DNA of 64,000 nt from Bidens hawaiensis (GCA_021521415.1 JAIQDT010000061.1:868001-932000), one strand, 5' to 3'; positions 10,060 through 22,065 are shown, counted from the first letter of the stretch. Notes: a model not told the origin generated them from the letters alone. A program made the numbers and translations.

Positions 10060-11034
10060 TCAATATCGATGTCATCAATTTTGTCGATATGATTCACTTC
10101 CTTTTCTTTTCCTCTTAGAGATGCTTGATATAATTCACATAGATGTGAAGGTGTTCGACAAGTCTTTGCTCAATGATTAGTACTTCCACATTTAAGACAT
10201 GAGCCTCCATCATTCTGGGGTGTACTAGCATCATTTTTAAACTTGTTTTGCTAGTTAGCGTGGTAATTATTAGCTCTTTGGCTACGACCATGACCACGAA
10301 CGTGTCCACGATTATTATTCCATTTGTGGTTGTGACCAATAAAATGAGATTTATTGAAATAGTTTCAGCCACGACCACGGCCTCGTCCACGGCCTTGTCA
10401 CCATTTACGTATAGAATTCTTATGATCATTATTATAAGTAATATTTGCTTCTAGTATGGCTAATGATCCCGTGGAATGAGCTTGATGGTTTTTTCATTAA
10501 TAGCTCATTATTTTTCTCTACTACGATGAGATTTTTATTTAGATAAAGTATGTTTGAAATTTTTGCAACCGTAATTGTTGTTGCACATTTATATTTGATG
10601 CATGAAAAGTAGAGTAAGTTTTCTCTAACTTATCTCTCTCAGACACAATTTGTCCACAAAATTCAAGCTTTGAAAATATATTTAATAGAGCATATGTGTA
10701 ATCATTCACTTTTTTAAAATCTTGAACCTTAGATTGTTCCATTCAGCTCTAGCAGTAGGGAGTAATGAATCCCTTTGATGATTAAATCTACTTTTTAATT
10801 CTTTCCATAAAACACTTGGATCATCATAATTAAAATATCCAACTGAAGCATTTCATCGATGTATCTATGGATAAAGACATCAGCTATTGTTCTATTTTTT
10901 TCATCCAATGTATCATTAATTGCCTCTAACACATCCATTGATTTGAGGTGTCTTTTGACATTTGCTATCCATGGCATATAGTTTTCACCAGAACTTTTGA
11001 GAGCTAAAAATTCAAGCTTTGCAATATTCGTCAT
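10060..11034 (-). pseudogene. Copia Gag, broken by frameshifts and stops
   Basis: Three blocks in changing frames. 11034-10795: start MTNIAKLEFLALKSSGENYMPW, the usual head of this gag class, then HLKSMDVLEAI. 10742-10539: QDFKKVNDYTYALLNIFSKL and KLEKTYSTFHASN, the core of the gag domain. About 10430-10150: Arg/Gly/Asn-rich stretch and the knuckle CLKCGSTNH-stop-AKTC, where TGA replaces the expected Trp codon. The zinc ligands C, C, H and C are all still readable. It would form the particle in an intact element. The ORF at 10115-10429 is an out-of-frame reading of the last block. Confidence 0.75.
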
Positions 11035-11315
11035 TTATTACTAGACACAAATTTGATAAATACTAGGATTACATACTTATTAAAATTGAAAGAAATTACA
11101 AAGGTAGAGCTACAAATAGATAAAGGAAAAAGAAAAGAGCAAACTCCTTAGGTGGGAGATTACAAATTAAGAACAATAAGATTATCATCATTATGGTGGT
11201 TAGCATCAAAACTGGGTGAAGCATCTTTCAAAATATTATCTTGGGTATTCCTTGTTTATGATTGATATCTTCTTACTTGGTTGATTTTCTTGATTAAGAC
11301 ACAAGTGAGTCGTGC

Positions 11316-11532
11316 TGATAACATGTTATGATATATAGAGAGGAGTGGTAAGAAATGTGTATAACACTTGAGTTTATTCAAGATGGTGCATCTTTCTCAT
11401 TACCGTGGAGGTAGTATTTATACTACAAATCCACATGTTATTTAGTGGACAAGAGGTAACTATTTAGGAGACAACTTAGTTAACAATTTTCATCTTAGAC
11501 TTTGAAAATGTATCCATCCATTAGTTGTTACA
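11316..11532 (-). repeat. Probable short 5' LTR of the Copia gag remnant
   Basis: On the minus strand it runs from TGTAACAACTAATGG to TATCATAACATGTTATCA, followed directly by GCACGACTCACTTGTG as leader/primer region. The end ATAACATGTTAT is itself a palindrome. Short LTRs of this kind fit this gag class. There is no second copy to confirm the ends. Confidence 0.45.
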
Positions 11533-13131
11533 TTCACCCAATTATTTTAAACATATTGCATATATGAAAAAAAGAACCTATATGACGCGACTATTTGCAT
11601 CAATGTAATAATAACTTTTCAAAAAATTATGTAAATAGTGTAGTCATCAATGATTACATATACTTTGGATCGATCATTACATACACGTAAATAGTCAGCC
11701 CGCATACATGTTTTTATCTAATTTTCGTGTACAAAATAATCTTAACATGATAACATAGTAAACGATACCAATATACCAAAAATGAGAGAATAGGAAACAA
11801 TATCAACCACAATACCAATCTACAGAAGCAATGTTTATAATAACAAATAGAAAAACCTAATAAAAACAACAAAAGAATCAAAACCAACAATAAATAATAA
11901 CAACAAATACTTATAACAAAACACGAAAAAAAACTTAATAATAACAAAAAACATAAATCAACAAATACTTATAACGTATCATAATCGGAAATCAGCAAAT
12001 ACGAACAAAAAGTAACAACAAACAATTATAAATACAAACCTAATAATAACAACAAATCGGTCTTACTATTTTCATGTTAAGAATAAAATTTATTTGATCC
12101 TGAAACTATATATATATATATATATATACTATTAAAGCAATAGAGTTTTTGGACACATGGCCTCTTCTTATTGGTCGAACCCTATTGCTCCCATATATAG
12201 CAAACACTTCTTTGATTTTTTTCAAAATTAAATAATTCAAAAAAAAATAAAATGAAATATCAAGCTTTCCTAGATTATATTCACATTTATATAATTCTAA
12301 ATTCATATTGAATATCAACTTATATCATATGACCATTAGACATATTTCTAAACATAGTCAGTACATTAACTATCTTTAAATCATAGTCAATACATTAACT
12401 ATCTTAAAATGCATTACTATAGTCAAGGTGGATCTTTAAAACATCATTTATTATTTTTAATATTTTTTATGAACAATCTAAATTATAAGTAATTAAATTA
12501 AATTATTTTTAACACATAACCCTTTTCTTATACAACGACTTATAATCAAGTTCAAAAATTTATATCTATATATCTATATGAATATCTAACTTGACTATAT
12601 CCATAAATAACTTGTAACCTTAAAATTTCTTACTATTAAAATAGTTCTATATTAAATTAAAAAAAAAAAACTCCTATTGAATGCATCCATTTACTAAATC
12701 TTATAACCCATGACCCATTTAATCCGAATATTTTATGACTCGTTTGTTAGTTATATGAGATAATTGATAATTGACAATTCGTGTTCTTATTGTATGGTTT
12801 TGTAAATTGTGGTATTCGTCAATTTTTGAAACCAAAACCCGACCCGTTCCGATTTTTGAATACCCTAAAATTTAATGTTTTTATACGAGTATTTAGATAG
12901 TGAACCGTTTTTCAAATTTTGTAAACTTAATATTTTCTTTTATGAAAGGCTATTTAAACTTGTGCTTATGACGTAATAATATAATATATAGAATGTTAAT
13001 AACGGTTTAAATCAATATTCTTTTTAAATCCTAATAAATAGTTAAATAAGCTAATAATTAGAAAATGTTCTTTTCAAATTTAACAATTTAATTATGTTAA
13101 ATTCAATATTTTTGTATTCTGAAAATTATTC
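11533..13131. other. AT-rich stretch without genes
   Basis: About 1.6 kb, very AT-rich, with A-runs, a TA microsatellite at about 12109-12128, and scattered short direct repeats such as the pair around TCATAGTCAATACATTAACT (12355-12405). The open frame at 11714-11947 is a low-complexity Leu/Phe product of this composition. The segment after the TA run (ACTATTAAAGCAATAGAG) recalls the start of some plant Helitrons, but no matching end was found. Confidence 0.5.
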
Positions 13132-13504
13132 TGTAAGGGCCCGAGCCTGGTTACCCTAATTTAGCGTTGAATTTACTCATAAACTTAATTTGTTATAGCG
13201 GAAGTCTAAAAACACCGCAGTGGAAATTTAAAACTTTTTATATAAGAACTTCCTTCTCTATCTATTCTTCAATATGGATACCCTCGTACGCGCCTCAAGC
13301 TTGCCGCGTCATCACAATACCTGCATGCATACTAAAAATCAACTATACGCTGAGTGAGTTCAAACGTTTCTTTACTTTTCATAACGTATGGTTTGAAAAT
13401 ACATCACATCTTCCATACATTTATACATAGCATAACGTTTATAATCTTTATTTACTTCCTCTATGTCTGTCTACCAATCAATTCATAACTATATTCGTAT
13501 GCGC

Positions 13505-13752
13505 TTGCTCATAACCGAGCCTCCTATTTTTGCTTATAACCAAGTCTTCCTACTCTTGCTCATAACCGATCCATCTTTCCTTGCTCATACCCGAGCCTCC
13601 TATTTTTGCTCATGACCGAGCCTTCTATCCTTGCTCATACCTGAGCCTCCTATTTTTGCTCATGACCGAGCCTTCTATCCTTGCTCATAACCGAGCCGTC
13701 TATTTTTGCTCCTAACCGAGCCATCTTTCCCTGCTCATAACCGAGCCATATA
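13505..13752. repeat. Minisatellite in LTR F, about 28 bp unit
   Basis: About nine imperfect copies of TTGCTCATAACCGAGCCTCC plus a short T- or C-rich tail, with variants such as TGCTCATGACCGAGCCTT. Units alternate between two tail types, so a higher-order period of two units is visible. Confidence 0.8.
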
Positions 13753-14367
13753 AAGTTAGAGGGATTTGCCATCCTAACTTATTGTGCGTGCATGAGGCTC
13801 GAAGTTTCTACGCATGAACGTATACACATTCTTTTATACATAGCATTCTTACTCATTTATATTCATATATCCTTCTACGCAAGCATTAGTAGGGTTGTTC
13901 CCTATGTAACGTCCGTAAATTCCGATAAAAGTTTTAGCGTTGTAGTGATTGCGTACACCTTCGGGCTTGACCCGGCATTCTTCCAAGAGCTCCTTTCCAC
14001 CCCGTAAATGTATCTTGCTTAACTTTTCGTGCAAGTTCAACTCTTAATAAAGTGGAAGGGCCAGAATGTAACTTTTTATATTATAATCAAAATCCTAACC
14101 CTAGCCCCCCCCCCCCAAACCTGCGATCGGTTGAAAGCAAGAGCCAAGCACCCCCGATTTTCTTTTTGGCAGCTGTGATTAGGCCGTAAAACTCCAATTC
14201 CAGGTTAGTCCCAGGTCCCCTCTAGTCTTTTACACCTTAAACCATCCTTATACATCGCGTATTGATTGTTAAACGACTTGTTGTAGACTTGTTTGGTGGC
14301 TGTCCAATTGAGGAATTCAGGGGCTGTTTTGATTAGGGTTTTTTACACCAAAATCATACTAGGTATG

Positions 14368-17300
14368 TGTCACACCCCGACTAGCACAATGCGGAAGCGT
14401 AAAACGGGAATTTAACAGACACCGTTGATATCAACACATTGTTTATAAAGAAACATTACAAACTAATTTACAATATATTACATTTCTTTGTTCTATCGTT
14501 GTTTTCCAGTCTAGGTGATATAAACAGAACTAGTTCATTAACTATACATTCTTACTACTAACACCCTTGCTTCTATTCACATAGCATCACCCACACACTT
14601 CAGGCATGTGACAGATCACCCAATCATTCCGATTTAGGTACACCTGAAAAGCAGTTTAAAACGGGTCAACTACTAGAGTTGGTGAGTTTCACGAGTTTCA
14701 AGAAAACAGTAATGAGTATTCACAAGTCAGCACTTGTAATCATGAGATAAGTATATATGTATGTAAATGATGTATGTGATGTAACTATGCTAAGCTACAG
14801 TGAAGCCTGGACTGTTCGTGCTGCGTGCCTCCATTTCCCACGCTCAATCAACCACTGTGGCCCCTTTCCGCCCACAACATGCCCTGGTAGCTATGTCTAA
14901 CACTACATAGCTGGTTCGTAAAAATTATGGTCAGGTGCAAACGGTTTTGGTGTCTCGGCAACCCGTGCCGGCTCCGTTTGGGTTTGTCAAACCAATAGTA
15001 CTATTCACAAGCCACCGGCTCGAAGTTAATCACTGTGATCGTGGGGACTTTCGTGGTTTAGCACTTAGATAATTCACATCAGTACATGTTCAGATATTTA
15101 TATGTAATCAAACATGCTTTTAACCCCAAAAGTTCGTAAAACAGTTTAAAAGTGGGGTCATGAAACTCACGGTTTAGTAGATAATCAGTACTGTATCAGC
15201 TCGTGGTTTGTTCGGTCCGCTATCAGTAGTTCCTATAATCAATATTATAATAATATTAATATTTTAATATTATTATAATCTCAATACTAACCTGGGCTGT
15301 ATAAATAATCTGGGTATAGTTGGAACGCCCAGAAAGTGGCAATAGGCTTAGGTTGTGATGTTGTTCAATGTCTAATACTTAAAACTGAACTTGGCTCAGA
15401 TTCCCGTTTTCCCAGCTGGGCCAAGTTGTTCGTTTACGCGTTCAGAAAACAGTTATGGGAAAATAAGCTTGGGCAAATGTATTGGTTAATAAAATGATTA
15501 AGTTATAAAGAAAGATCACATACTGGGGTCCCGGATTAGCCACGGGCCCGTTTCCGTTTATTCAGTTTGATTTGAGAAGAAACGCGCACAATCCACCCCG
15601 ATTGTCCAGGTTTCTCATAGGAAAGTTCATTTTCACTTAATTAGTCCAAACATATGATTTTTGATCACTCTTGGTGTTTTGATTTTCCCGCAGGTTCACT
15701 AGTCGCGAACTTGTCGGTTGTTATAATAACTGAATTTGTTTAATATTCAGATTAGCATAATTAATTAACCGTTAATCATTAAATTATGAAAATTTAACCA
15801 GTTATCACTTAAAATATGTAGATTTTTATAAAAATATTTTTGGAATTTATTTACTGATTTATTAATTTATAAAAATTCATTTTATCAACTATATTTCGCC
15901 TGAAAATCGTCCGTTTACCCCAAACAATTTCCAAAATTTCCAAAAAAATTCCTGAATACTCAAATCATGTCCCAAAACAACCTGTATCAATTCCAGAATG
16001 TAAAAAGTTCGTGCGATATTCTTTTCGGCCCAAATTCGGCTATGAAAATTCACACGAACGCAAATAAACAAAACACCTTTAAACTTCTCCAAATGATCCC
16101 AAAATTCATATGTGATCAAAATACATCAAATATGAGTTCCCATAAAAATTTCATAATTTTTGAAGTATTTTAGCTATTTTTCCCAAATAAACGTCCCAAT
16201 TCGGTAATAAAATCGCTAAATATTATCGGATTGTCGAAAAATTACCAAATTTGAACAGAGACTCATTGACATGGTCCCTGATGTCCCTGCAAAATTTCAA
16301 GTCCTAACAATATGCACATCACAACCTTAACCTAAATAGCCTGTAAGCGAGTGTTTCGGCATTACCTTAGCGGGTTTGGCTCGTTTCCGACTTTTTAATC
16401 AAGTTTTCAGGTTCTTGTGCTTCTAGGAAAGCTAGGTACAAGTACTATATCACAAACCAAGCAATATTTCTTCAACATAACAGCCCTTAAGTTAGGGTTT
16501 CGGCTAGTGCACAAAAACGAACTTTTAAACCGTAAAAACGCCGTTTCAACCCTTTAATCCGTGTTTATGGCCAAAAAAAACTATCAAAACAGGTTCCTTA
16601 CCATGTGTATGATCAAAACATGTTTATGGACCATTTTTAGGATTTTTACACGGTTAGGAATGATTTTTAGTAACCAAGACATGTTTTTATGGTATTAAAC
16701 AAGTTTAAACAAGTTCAAAAGCTACTTATTTAAGCTCTTACCTTAGGTTTTCTTGCTGTTTTTGGCTAGAACAGAGTTTATGTCCAGAGTTTTCAAGAAA
16801 TTGAGGCCAAAATATCTTGTATCTAGTTTTAATATGAAAGAATCAATAGGGGGGGTTTGCTGTTGCGATCGGAGGTCCATGGGCCCACTTTGGGCCCATT
16901 TTGGCCCAAGTTTCTGATTTCTCAAGCCCAAAAACGAAAAGCCCGGTCCAAATTTAATTCGGGTTCGGTTTTTGGCGTGAAAAACTTATCGAGTGCATTA
17001 AACAGCGCGAAAACAAGTGTTTTTCGGCTAGTTTTGTGTAAAATTATAAAAACATACTATACGTTTGTAAAAATCAAAAATATTTTCACGGATCGCTTAA
17101 AATATTTCAAATAAGTGTTTGGTAAGTCTTTTTCGGCTCAACGGATGATACAATGCTTGGTTTGTAACTAACTTTTGCGTTTAAATCTATAGCGGGTAGT
17201 TAAACGAGCATGTTTTCGTTTAACTTGTTTGCTATCAAACTAAAGCCATATTTCTAATGTTTTAGTTTGAATAGATCGTATATCACTTATAGATGGCCCC

Positions 17301-17424
17301 CCGAGATATCTGGGTCATCACCCGACCCGTTCGGTTAATCGTTCGTTTATTACGCAAAACGCGTTTATTTTCTTAATCGGTAAATACGTACTGAGGTGTA
17401 CCTTGTTTTGGCTCAAATGTCACA
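14368..17424 (-). mobile_element. Solo LTR D (Tekay type, family of element A)
   Basis: On the plus strand it starts TGTCACACCCCGACTAGC and ends GGCTCAAATGTCACA. It is flanked by GTATG at 14363-14367 and 17425-17429, a perfect 5 bp target duplication, so it is a solo LTR of 3,057 bp inserted in solo LTR E. It aligns end to end by eye with both LTRs of element A (about 3,070 bp), whose pol shows the orientation to be minus. The short ORFs inside it (15889-17114) recur in the A LTRs only because the DNA is repeated. Confidence 0.9.
15244..15279. repeat. Perfect AT palindrome in the D/A LTR
   Basis: ATTATAATAATATTAA facing TTAATATTATTATAAT around a short centre. It is kept at the matching place in both LTRs of A (27173-27202 with one change and 36988-37023), so it is a family feature and could form a cruciform or RNA hairpin. 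Confidence 0.7.
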
Positions 17425-18605
17425 GTATGTCACTTACATCATACTAAAATTTCATGGCCAATGGAGGTGTTTAGTTCGGTCAATCGATTTTAGTTCGAAA
17501 ACTAGGGTTTATCGGGTGTAGGATAGGCAATTGTTGAGTTTGATGCGTTAAGCGATCGGATGACCGACCGAATCAGTTTGTACAGCCCTAGGGGGTTTAA
17601 GGGCTGTGGGAAAATTATATTTTTGTTACTCGGGGCTGTTTTGGTTGGTGATTGGTCAATCGAGTCGGCGGTGCACGAATTTTCGTTTAAATGTTAAATT
17701 GAAAGTTGTAAAAAGGAACCGTCAACCCTATCCACTTGGGTGACATAATTATGATGTAAGAAAATGTTAAGATGGGAATTTAGTCCATTTGGGGATGATT
17801 CGTTTGACAATTGGTCTTAAGATTTATTATGCTCGTATTCGACCCGATTTGATTACCGACGGGTGAGTTATGCGTCATGGTTAGCCCCGGCCATAATCGT
17901 AGGGTGGATTTGGTTAGTTGAATGGTTTTAGGGGCTGAGGTAAAGTAATTGGGTTTGGGTAGTGCCTTGGGCCAAGTGTTGGGCCTTGGGCCAAAGTGTT
18001 GGGCTTGAGCGGCCCATTAGGCAAGTGTGTCCATGCGGTCTAATTTAGTAACGCGTTGTGTATAATTTACAGGCCCTCGCTTGTGATTGTGCACTTAGGG
18101 ATTTCCTAGCTCGATGTAGGTGTTCGATTGATTCAGGTGAGTTCATGATGCCCCTTTTACTCTTTTTACGTTTTGGGCTAGCATACACACCGAAATACCA
18201 TTTTAAACAATTTTACCGTTTACAACGACTTGAATGGTTTTACATGGTCTGACTCGTGATTGGGCACTTTGAAAGTTATATTTAAATTATTTTATATGCT
18301 TTAGAATATTTTAGACTCGTTTATGGCCTTGTATCCTTTAAGGTTACGTACATTATTAATGGTCTAGACTCAAGGATGTTAGTAGGCTTGGTAGAAATTG
18401 AATATGAGTAGACCTATCTACTTAGTTCCCGTATGGGATGATATATATATATAGTTATATATATGTATGTATGTATGGAGGTATGCATGTATGTATGAGT
18501 ATTTGTTACCTTATAGCCTACGATTGTGTGATGATATTTAGTTTCTCGTGACTAAGAATGATGTGAGTAGGCTTATTGATGTGTGTGTGCATGGTGATTC
18601 ACAGC

Positions 18606-19030
18606 CGGGTCAAATATATTACTCGGGTTGTACCCGTGGTGGAGAGGCCCGTGTGACGTGATCATCATTTTGGCGGGTCAAATATATTACTCGGGTTTTA
18701 AAATCTCGTGGTGAAAAGGCCAGTTGGATGTTGAGCCGTGATCGGGTCAAATATATTACTCGGGTTGTACCCGTGGTGAAGAGGCCTGTATCACGTGCTC
18801 GGATGTGTGAGCCGAGATCGGGTCAAATATATTACTCGGGTTGTACCCGTGGTGGAGAGGCCCGTATCTCGTGCTCGGATGTGTAAGCTGTGACCGAGTC
18901 AAATATATTACTCGGGTTTGACTCGTGGTGGGGAGGCTCGTGTCACATGCTTAGGTCTTACCGTGTCTGGGTCAAATATATTACTCGAGTCTTGACTCGT
19001 GGTGGAGAGGCCCGTGTACGTGTGTTCGAC
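18606..19030. repeat. Six-copy tandem repeat in solo LTR E, 68-76 bp unit
   Basis: Units start at about 18606, 18674, 18743, 18819, 18895 and 18968, each opening with GGGTCAAATATATTACTCGG and continuing with a GTGGTGGAGAGGCCCGTG-type segment. The opening 20 bases are nearly unchanged, the tails vary. Within a unit, CGGGTT...CCCG can pair. Confidence 0.9.
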
Positions 19031-19928
19031 GATGAATGTATTACTTGGTGAATTATATTATTTATTTTATTTTATCCTCTCTATTGTATATAACTATAAT
19101 TTTGAAAGCAAGTATGAATTATTGTTTATGAAAACTTGAACTCATTCAGCTCAAGCTGACTTTGTGTGTATGTTAGATTGACTTTCAGGTTAAGAAGTGG
19201 ATGCTACCGCTTGGACGTTCTGGAGACTACTCGGAAGGCTGAAGGCATTTCTGGTCAAGGATTTCAAATAAAACGAATATTTTATTTACAATTGATTTTG
19301 GACGCCTGTACCTGTGTTTTGGGATTTTTAATACTTAAACTTTTCCGCTGTTATTTACTCTGAACTACTTTTAAATAAAATGAATTGTTTGGTTTTAAAT
19401 TTTTGTGAAATTGTGGATGTGATTACCAACTGTAGGATTCCCGGGATTCGGGGTCTTACACCCTAACTCTCGCTGTTTTATTAACTAACATTCAAACATT
19501 CAAATATATATTAATAGATTAATATATAAACACGTTCCTACAAGATATATATATATATTAATAGATTGCATATGTCTGTTCTTTCACATATGAGTATGCA
19601 TACAGCCCCAAAACGTTTAAAGGAAAAAGGGGCTAGAACTCACCTGTAGTCGGTTCCGCTCGGAAATAATAGTAATACCCTTCTTCAATTGAGCACGGTT
19701 AACTGTTTAATAATTGCACATATTAATTATTTATTCTAAATATCTCATATTATACTTTACTTGACGATCCAAACTTATAACTTTAACGAACCTAAACTTT
19801 ATCGGTTAACGAACCGAACGCATAAGTTAAGGAACCAATCTTTTATAGGTTAACGGTATCTTAAAGAGTCGGGTTACTTAACGAACACAGGGGGTTTCTG
19901 GCTTGAATACGCTTGACTCAAACCATTT

Positions 19929-20036
19929 GAGTCGAATCTGCCATTCGAGTCGAATCTGCCATTCGAGTCGAATCTCCCATTCGAGTCAAATTTCCCATTC
20001 GAGTCGAATCTCCCATTCTATTAGAATTTTCCATTC
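19929..20036. repeat. 18 bp tandem repeat in LTR F
   Basis: Six head-to-tail copies of GAGTCGAATCTGCCATTC, the last one or two diverged (TATTAGAATTTTCCATTC). The period is exactly 18, which gives the repeated frame RICHSS in one reading; this is a by-product, not a gene. Confidence 0.9.
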
Positions 20037-20138
20037 GGATTATTTGGTTCTGGCTCGACTCGATTTGGTTTCTATTTTGCCACTTCTTGCGTCATGTTAT
20101 GCCCGGTTTATCATTAGGACAAGTTTCGGGCTATAACA

Positions 20139-20422
20139 ACTCCATTTCCTTGCTCGGTACGACTCGAACAACACTTGTTCAAACCGACTAAACCCAAGTA
20201 ACTTTCTTACTTTAAAGTTCACACTTTTCTTTTTTTTTTTAGCAAGACTCGATCCATCTAAATCTTTTAATCTCACACAATCTAACACAAAAACCTAACT
20301 TTTAATCTACAGCGTACCTTTAAGATTGGCTTGGTTTTCGATCTTGAACTACTTGAAAATCTAGACGGGTTTTCCTGTTTCTTGGGTAAGGATTAACTTG
20401 CTACACCTTAGACCTTGGATGA
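20139..20422 (-). other. Internal stub of element F
   Basis: About 280 bases between LTR F and the edge of element B. The first part on the minus strand is purine-rich next to the LTR (candidate polypurine tract). The rest has no open frame and a 12-base T run near 20230. It is probably the 3' end of the internal region of F. Confidence 0.35.
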
Positions 20423-21670
20423 TGTAACACTCATAAGCTCGTAATGCTATTAAAGCGACAATAATTATGTTTATTTCATTTCAATACATCACAAATACAC
20501 AATCAAATAACAATACAATAAACTCTGAATTTCATTATGATGTGTTTCTAATACCCTAATGGTCCAACTAATCTAGTCTTCAATCCTTAAACTCAACCTG
20601 TAGCACATTTAAAATAATATATTTTGTCAACAATAATGTTGGTGAGAATTAATAAAGTTTTGCATTTATATAATACGAAAAACGTAAAATTCACAAGTCA
20701 AGACGTATCGTCTCAATCATAAAGAAAAGAAAATTAAATACATGATATTCCTGTTCGCTTGACATATGTCAAATCTACTAACGAACCCCTGTTCGCCGAG
20801 CTACTTGAAGTATAGAATATGATAATGATACCGCCATTTATTAGCAATGGACGGCGCAGGTACGTCCCGTTGGACCCTCCCACTTTGTTTATGTGTATGG
20901 GTCTCCACCAACAAAACAATAAACAACTAGCATATAATCACATAATTTACAAGTAATATGATGCGAAAACAAATAAATACAAGACACGCATGTGAATTTT
21001 AGTTTGAAACATGAAACAAAGTTTGGAACATACTACACCCCAAAACGTGTAAAAGTAAAAGGGGGTTATGAAAAAATCACCTAGAAATCGTAGATAACTT
21101 GAAATATAAACCGAAAGCACAATAACGAAACCGAAGCAGCTGAATATCTCGAACTATAAATAAAATAAATACGAACATTTAAATACTAGCTATCGGATAA
21201 TAAGAGCTAGTTATTTGTTGGGGATATGTATTATTTTAATTATATTATATTTTATTAGCATTTTATGGCATTTATATTATAATATTATTTTAAGCTTTAA
21301 CATATATTAACGATTTAAATAATATCTTAATATTAATCAATTAGGAGTTTATTATGAAAATAAGAATTATATTATGTATCAAAACATTGGTTTTAAAAGT
21401 TAGATTTTATCTTGCAAATATCATGACAACGTATCTTTGAAGCTAAAGAAACAAAGTTAACGAAAGGAAGTTTTAAAATAGCATTAACGGGTTTCACGAA
21501 ACTCATAGAAAATGTACAAGTTGGGTTTTTAGATGAAAAAGATACAATACAATTTATAAAAATTTATTTAAGTTAAAATTATTTATATTTGATTTATTAT
21601 GATTTTTAATTATTTTTTTTGATTTATTATGATTTTAAATATAATGGGTTATAAAATTAAATATCTAAAA

Positions 21671-21750
21671 AGATTTGCCATAACCCAGGTTCGAACCCGG
21701 GTTTGCCACTTGATACACAACTAGGTTAACCAATAGACCAGACCATGGAT
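21671..21750 (-). other. tRNA-like A-box/B-box module in the LTR of B
   Basis: On the minus strand: TGGTCTATTGGTTAACC fits the A box and D-arm pattern, and about 30 bases on GGGTTCGAACCTGGG fits the B box and T-arm. The T-arm-like stem ACCCGGG/CCTGGGT forms seven pairs (one G-T) around TTCGAA. The anticodon and acceptor stems are not convincing. It lies about 310 bases downstream of the TATA box in the sense direction, so it should be in the 5' leader of the element's RNA. The same module is at 9103-9172 in G. Confidence 0.6.
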
Positions 21751-22055
21751 TTGGTTACTAAACATAAACAGAAATTTATAAAACATAATAAGACTTAATC
21801 AGTTCATCATCAACTTCATCCCTAACCCTAAGTTACAATTCAATTAATTAGATCCATGTTCGTTAAAATTGAGTTAGGGCTTTTGTTTTATGGATGAACA
21901 CGATGAGAATGCATATTCTAATTACCTGTAAAAGTCCGTGGTTGACGGGGAACGAGACTCACCGGAAAACAGGTTTCTTGGACGGAATTGATAGTATTCG
22001 GAAGGTTTTCTATATGATTGGATGTTGTGAGCAAGTTTACACGACCTTGGAGGGT

Positions 22056-22065
22056 CTATTTATAG
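22056..22065 (-). promoter_or_regulatory. Candidate TATA box in the LTR of B
   Basis: CTATAAATAG on the minus strand, an excellent match to the plant TATA consensus, at the same relative place as the TATA box of G. Confidence 0.6.

Larger units (their letters stand above)
9991..11532 (-). mobile_element. Copia-type gag remnant with short LTR
   Basis: Read on the minus strand: a probable short LTR (11532-11316), then gag (11034 to about 10060) and nothing of pol. The gag is described in the next entry. The 3' side ends near the E-family LTR scrap at 9758-9990. The element is a truncated copy from a low-complexity gag family very common in plants. Confidence 0.65.
13905..19460 (+). mobile_element. 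Solo LTR E with intact target duplication
   Basis: Begins TGTAACGTCCGTAAATTCC and ends GATTCGGGGTCTTACA. The five bases CCCTA stand on both sides (13900-13904 and 19461-19465), a perfect 5 bp target duplication, so this is a solo LTR left by recombination between the two LTRs of a plus-strand Gypsy element. It is of the same family as LTR1 of H (51761-53379): the blocks 17490-17600 and 52280-52400 are nearly the same. Without the nested solo LTR D it is about 2.5 kb. It holds a 12-C run (14105-14116) and a 73 bp tandem array (18606-19030). ORFs within it are random. Confidence 0.85.
13132..20138 (-). repeat. LTR F, split by nested solo LTRs
   Basis: On the minus strand it starts TGTTATAGCCCGAAACTTG (20138) and ends GGCTCGGGCCCTTACA (13132). 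Removing the insertion at 13905-19465 leaves about 1.45 kb with TG...CA ends. It carries two minisatellites, 13505-13750 and 19929-20034. To its right the minus-strand purine tract AAGGAAATGGAG (20139-20155) looks like a polypurine tract, so this would be a 3' LTR whose internal region (20139-20422) was cut by element B. No target duplication is visible. The family is not identified. Confidence 0.5.

Noticed and set aside
11714..11947. Hydrophobic 77-codon protein with membrane segments
   Set aside because: The frame follows from a low-complexity AT-rich tract; no start context, no relatives in the window.
12109..13131. Helitron
   Set aside because: The start after the TA run is suggestive, but no CTRR end with hairpin and no Rep/helicase sequence was found.
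15889..17114. Conserved small ORFs shared by 15889-17114, 28176-29403 and 37637-38865
   Set aside because: They recur because the whole 3 kb LTR is repeated; frames have no start or codon bias and the surrounding noncoding sequence is equally conserved.
18606..19030. CRISPR array
   Set aside because: Regular units with a constant 20-base core, but the intervening parts are related to each other, no cas genes, and this is plant DNA; it is an LTR tandem repeat.
19903..20136. Repeat protein with SRICHS units
   Set aside because: By-product of an 18 bp tandem repeat in a noncoding LTR.
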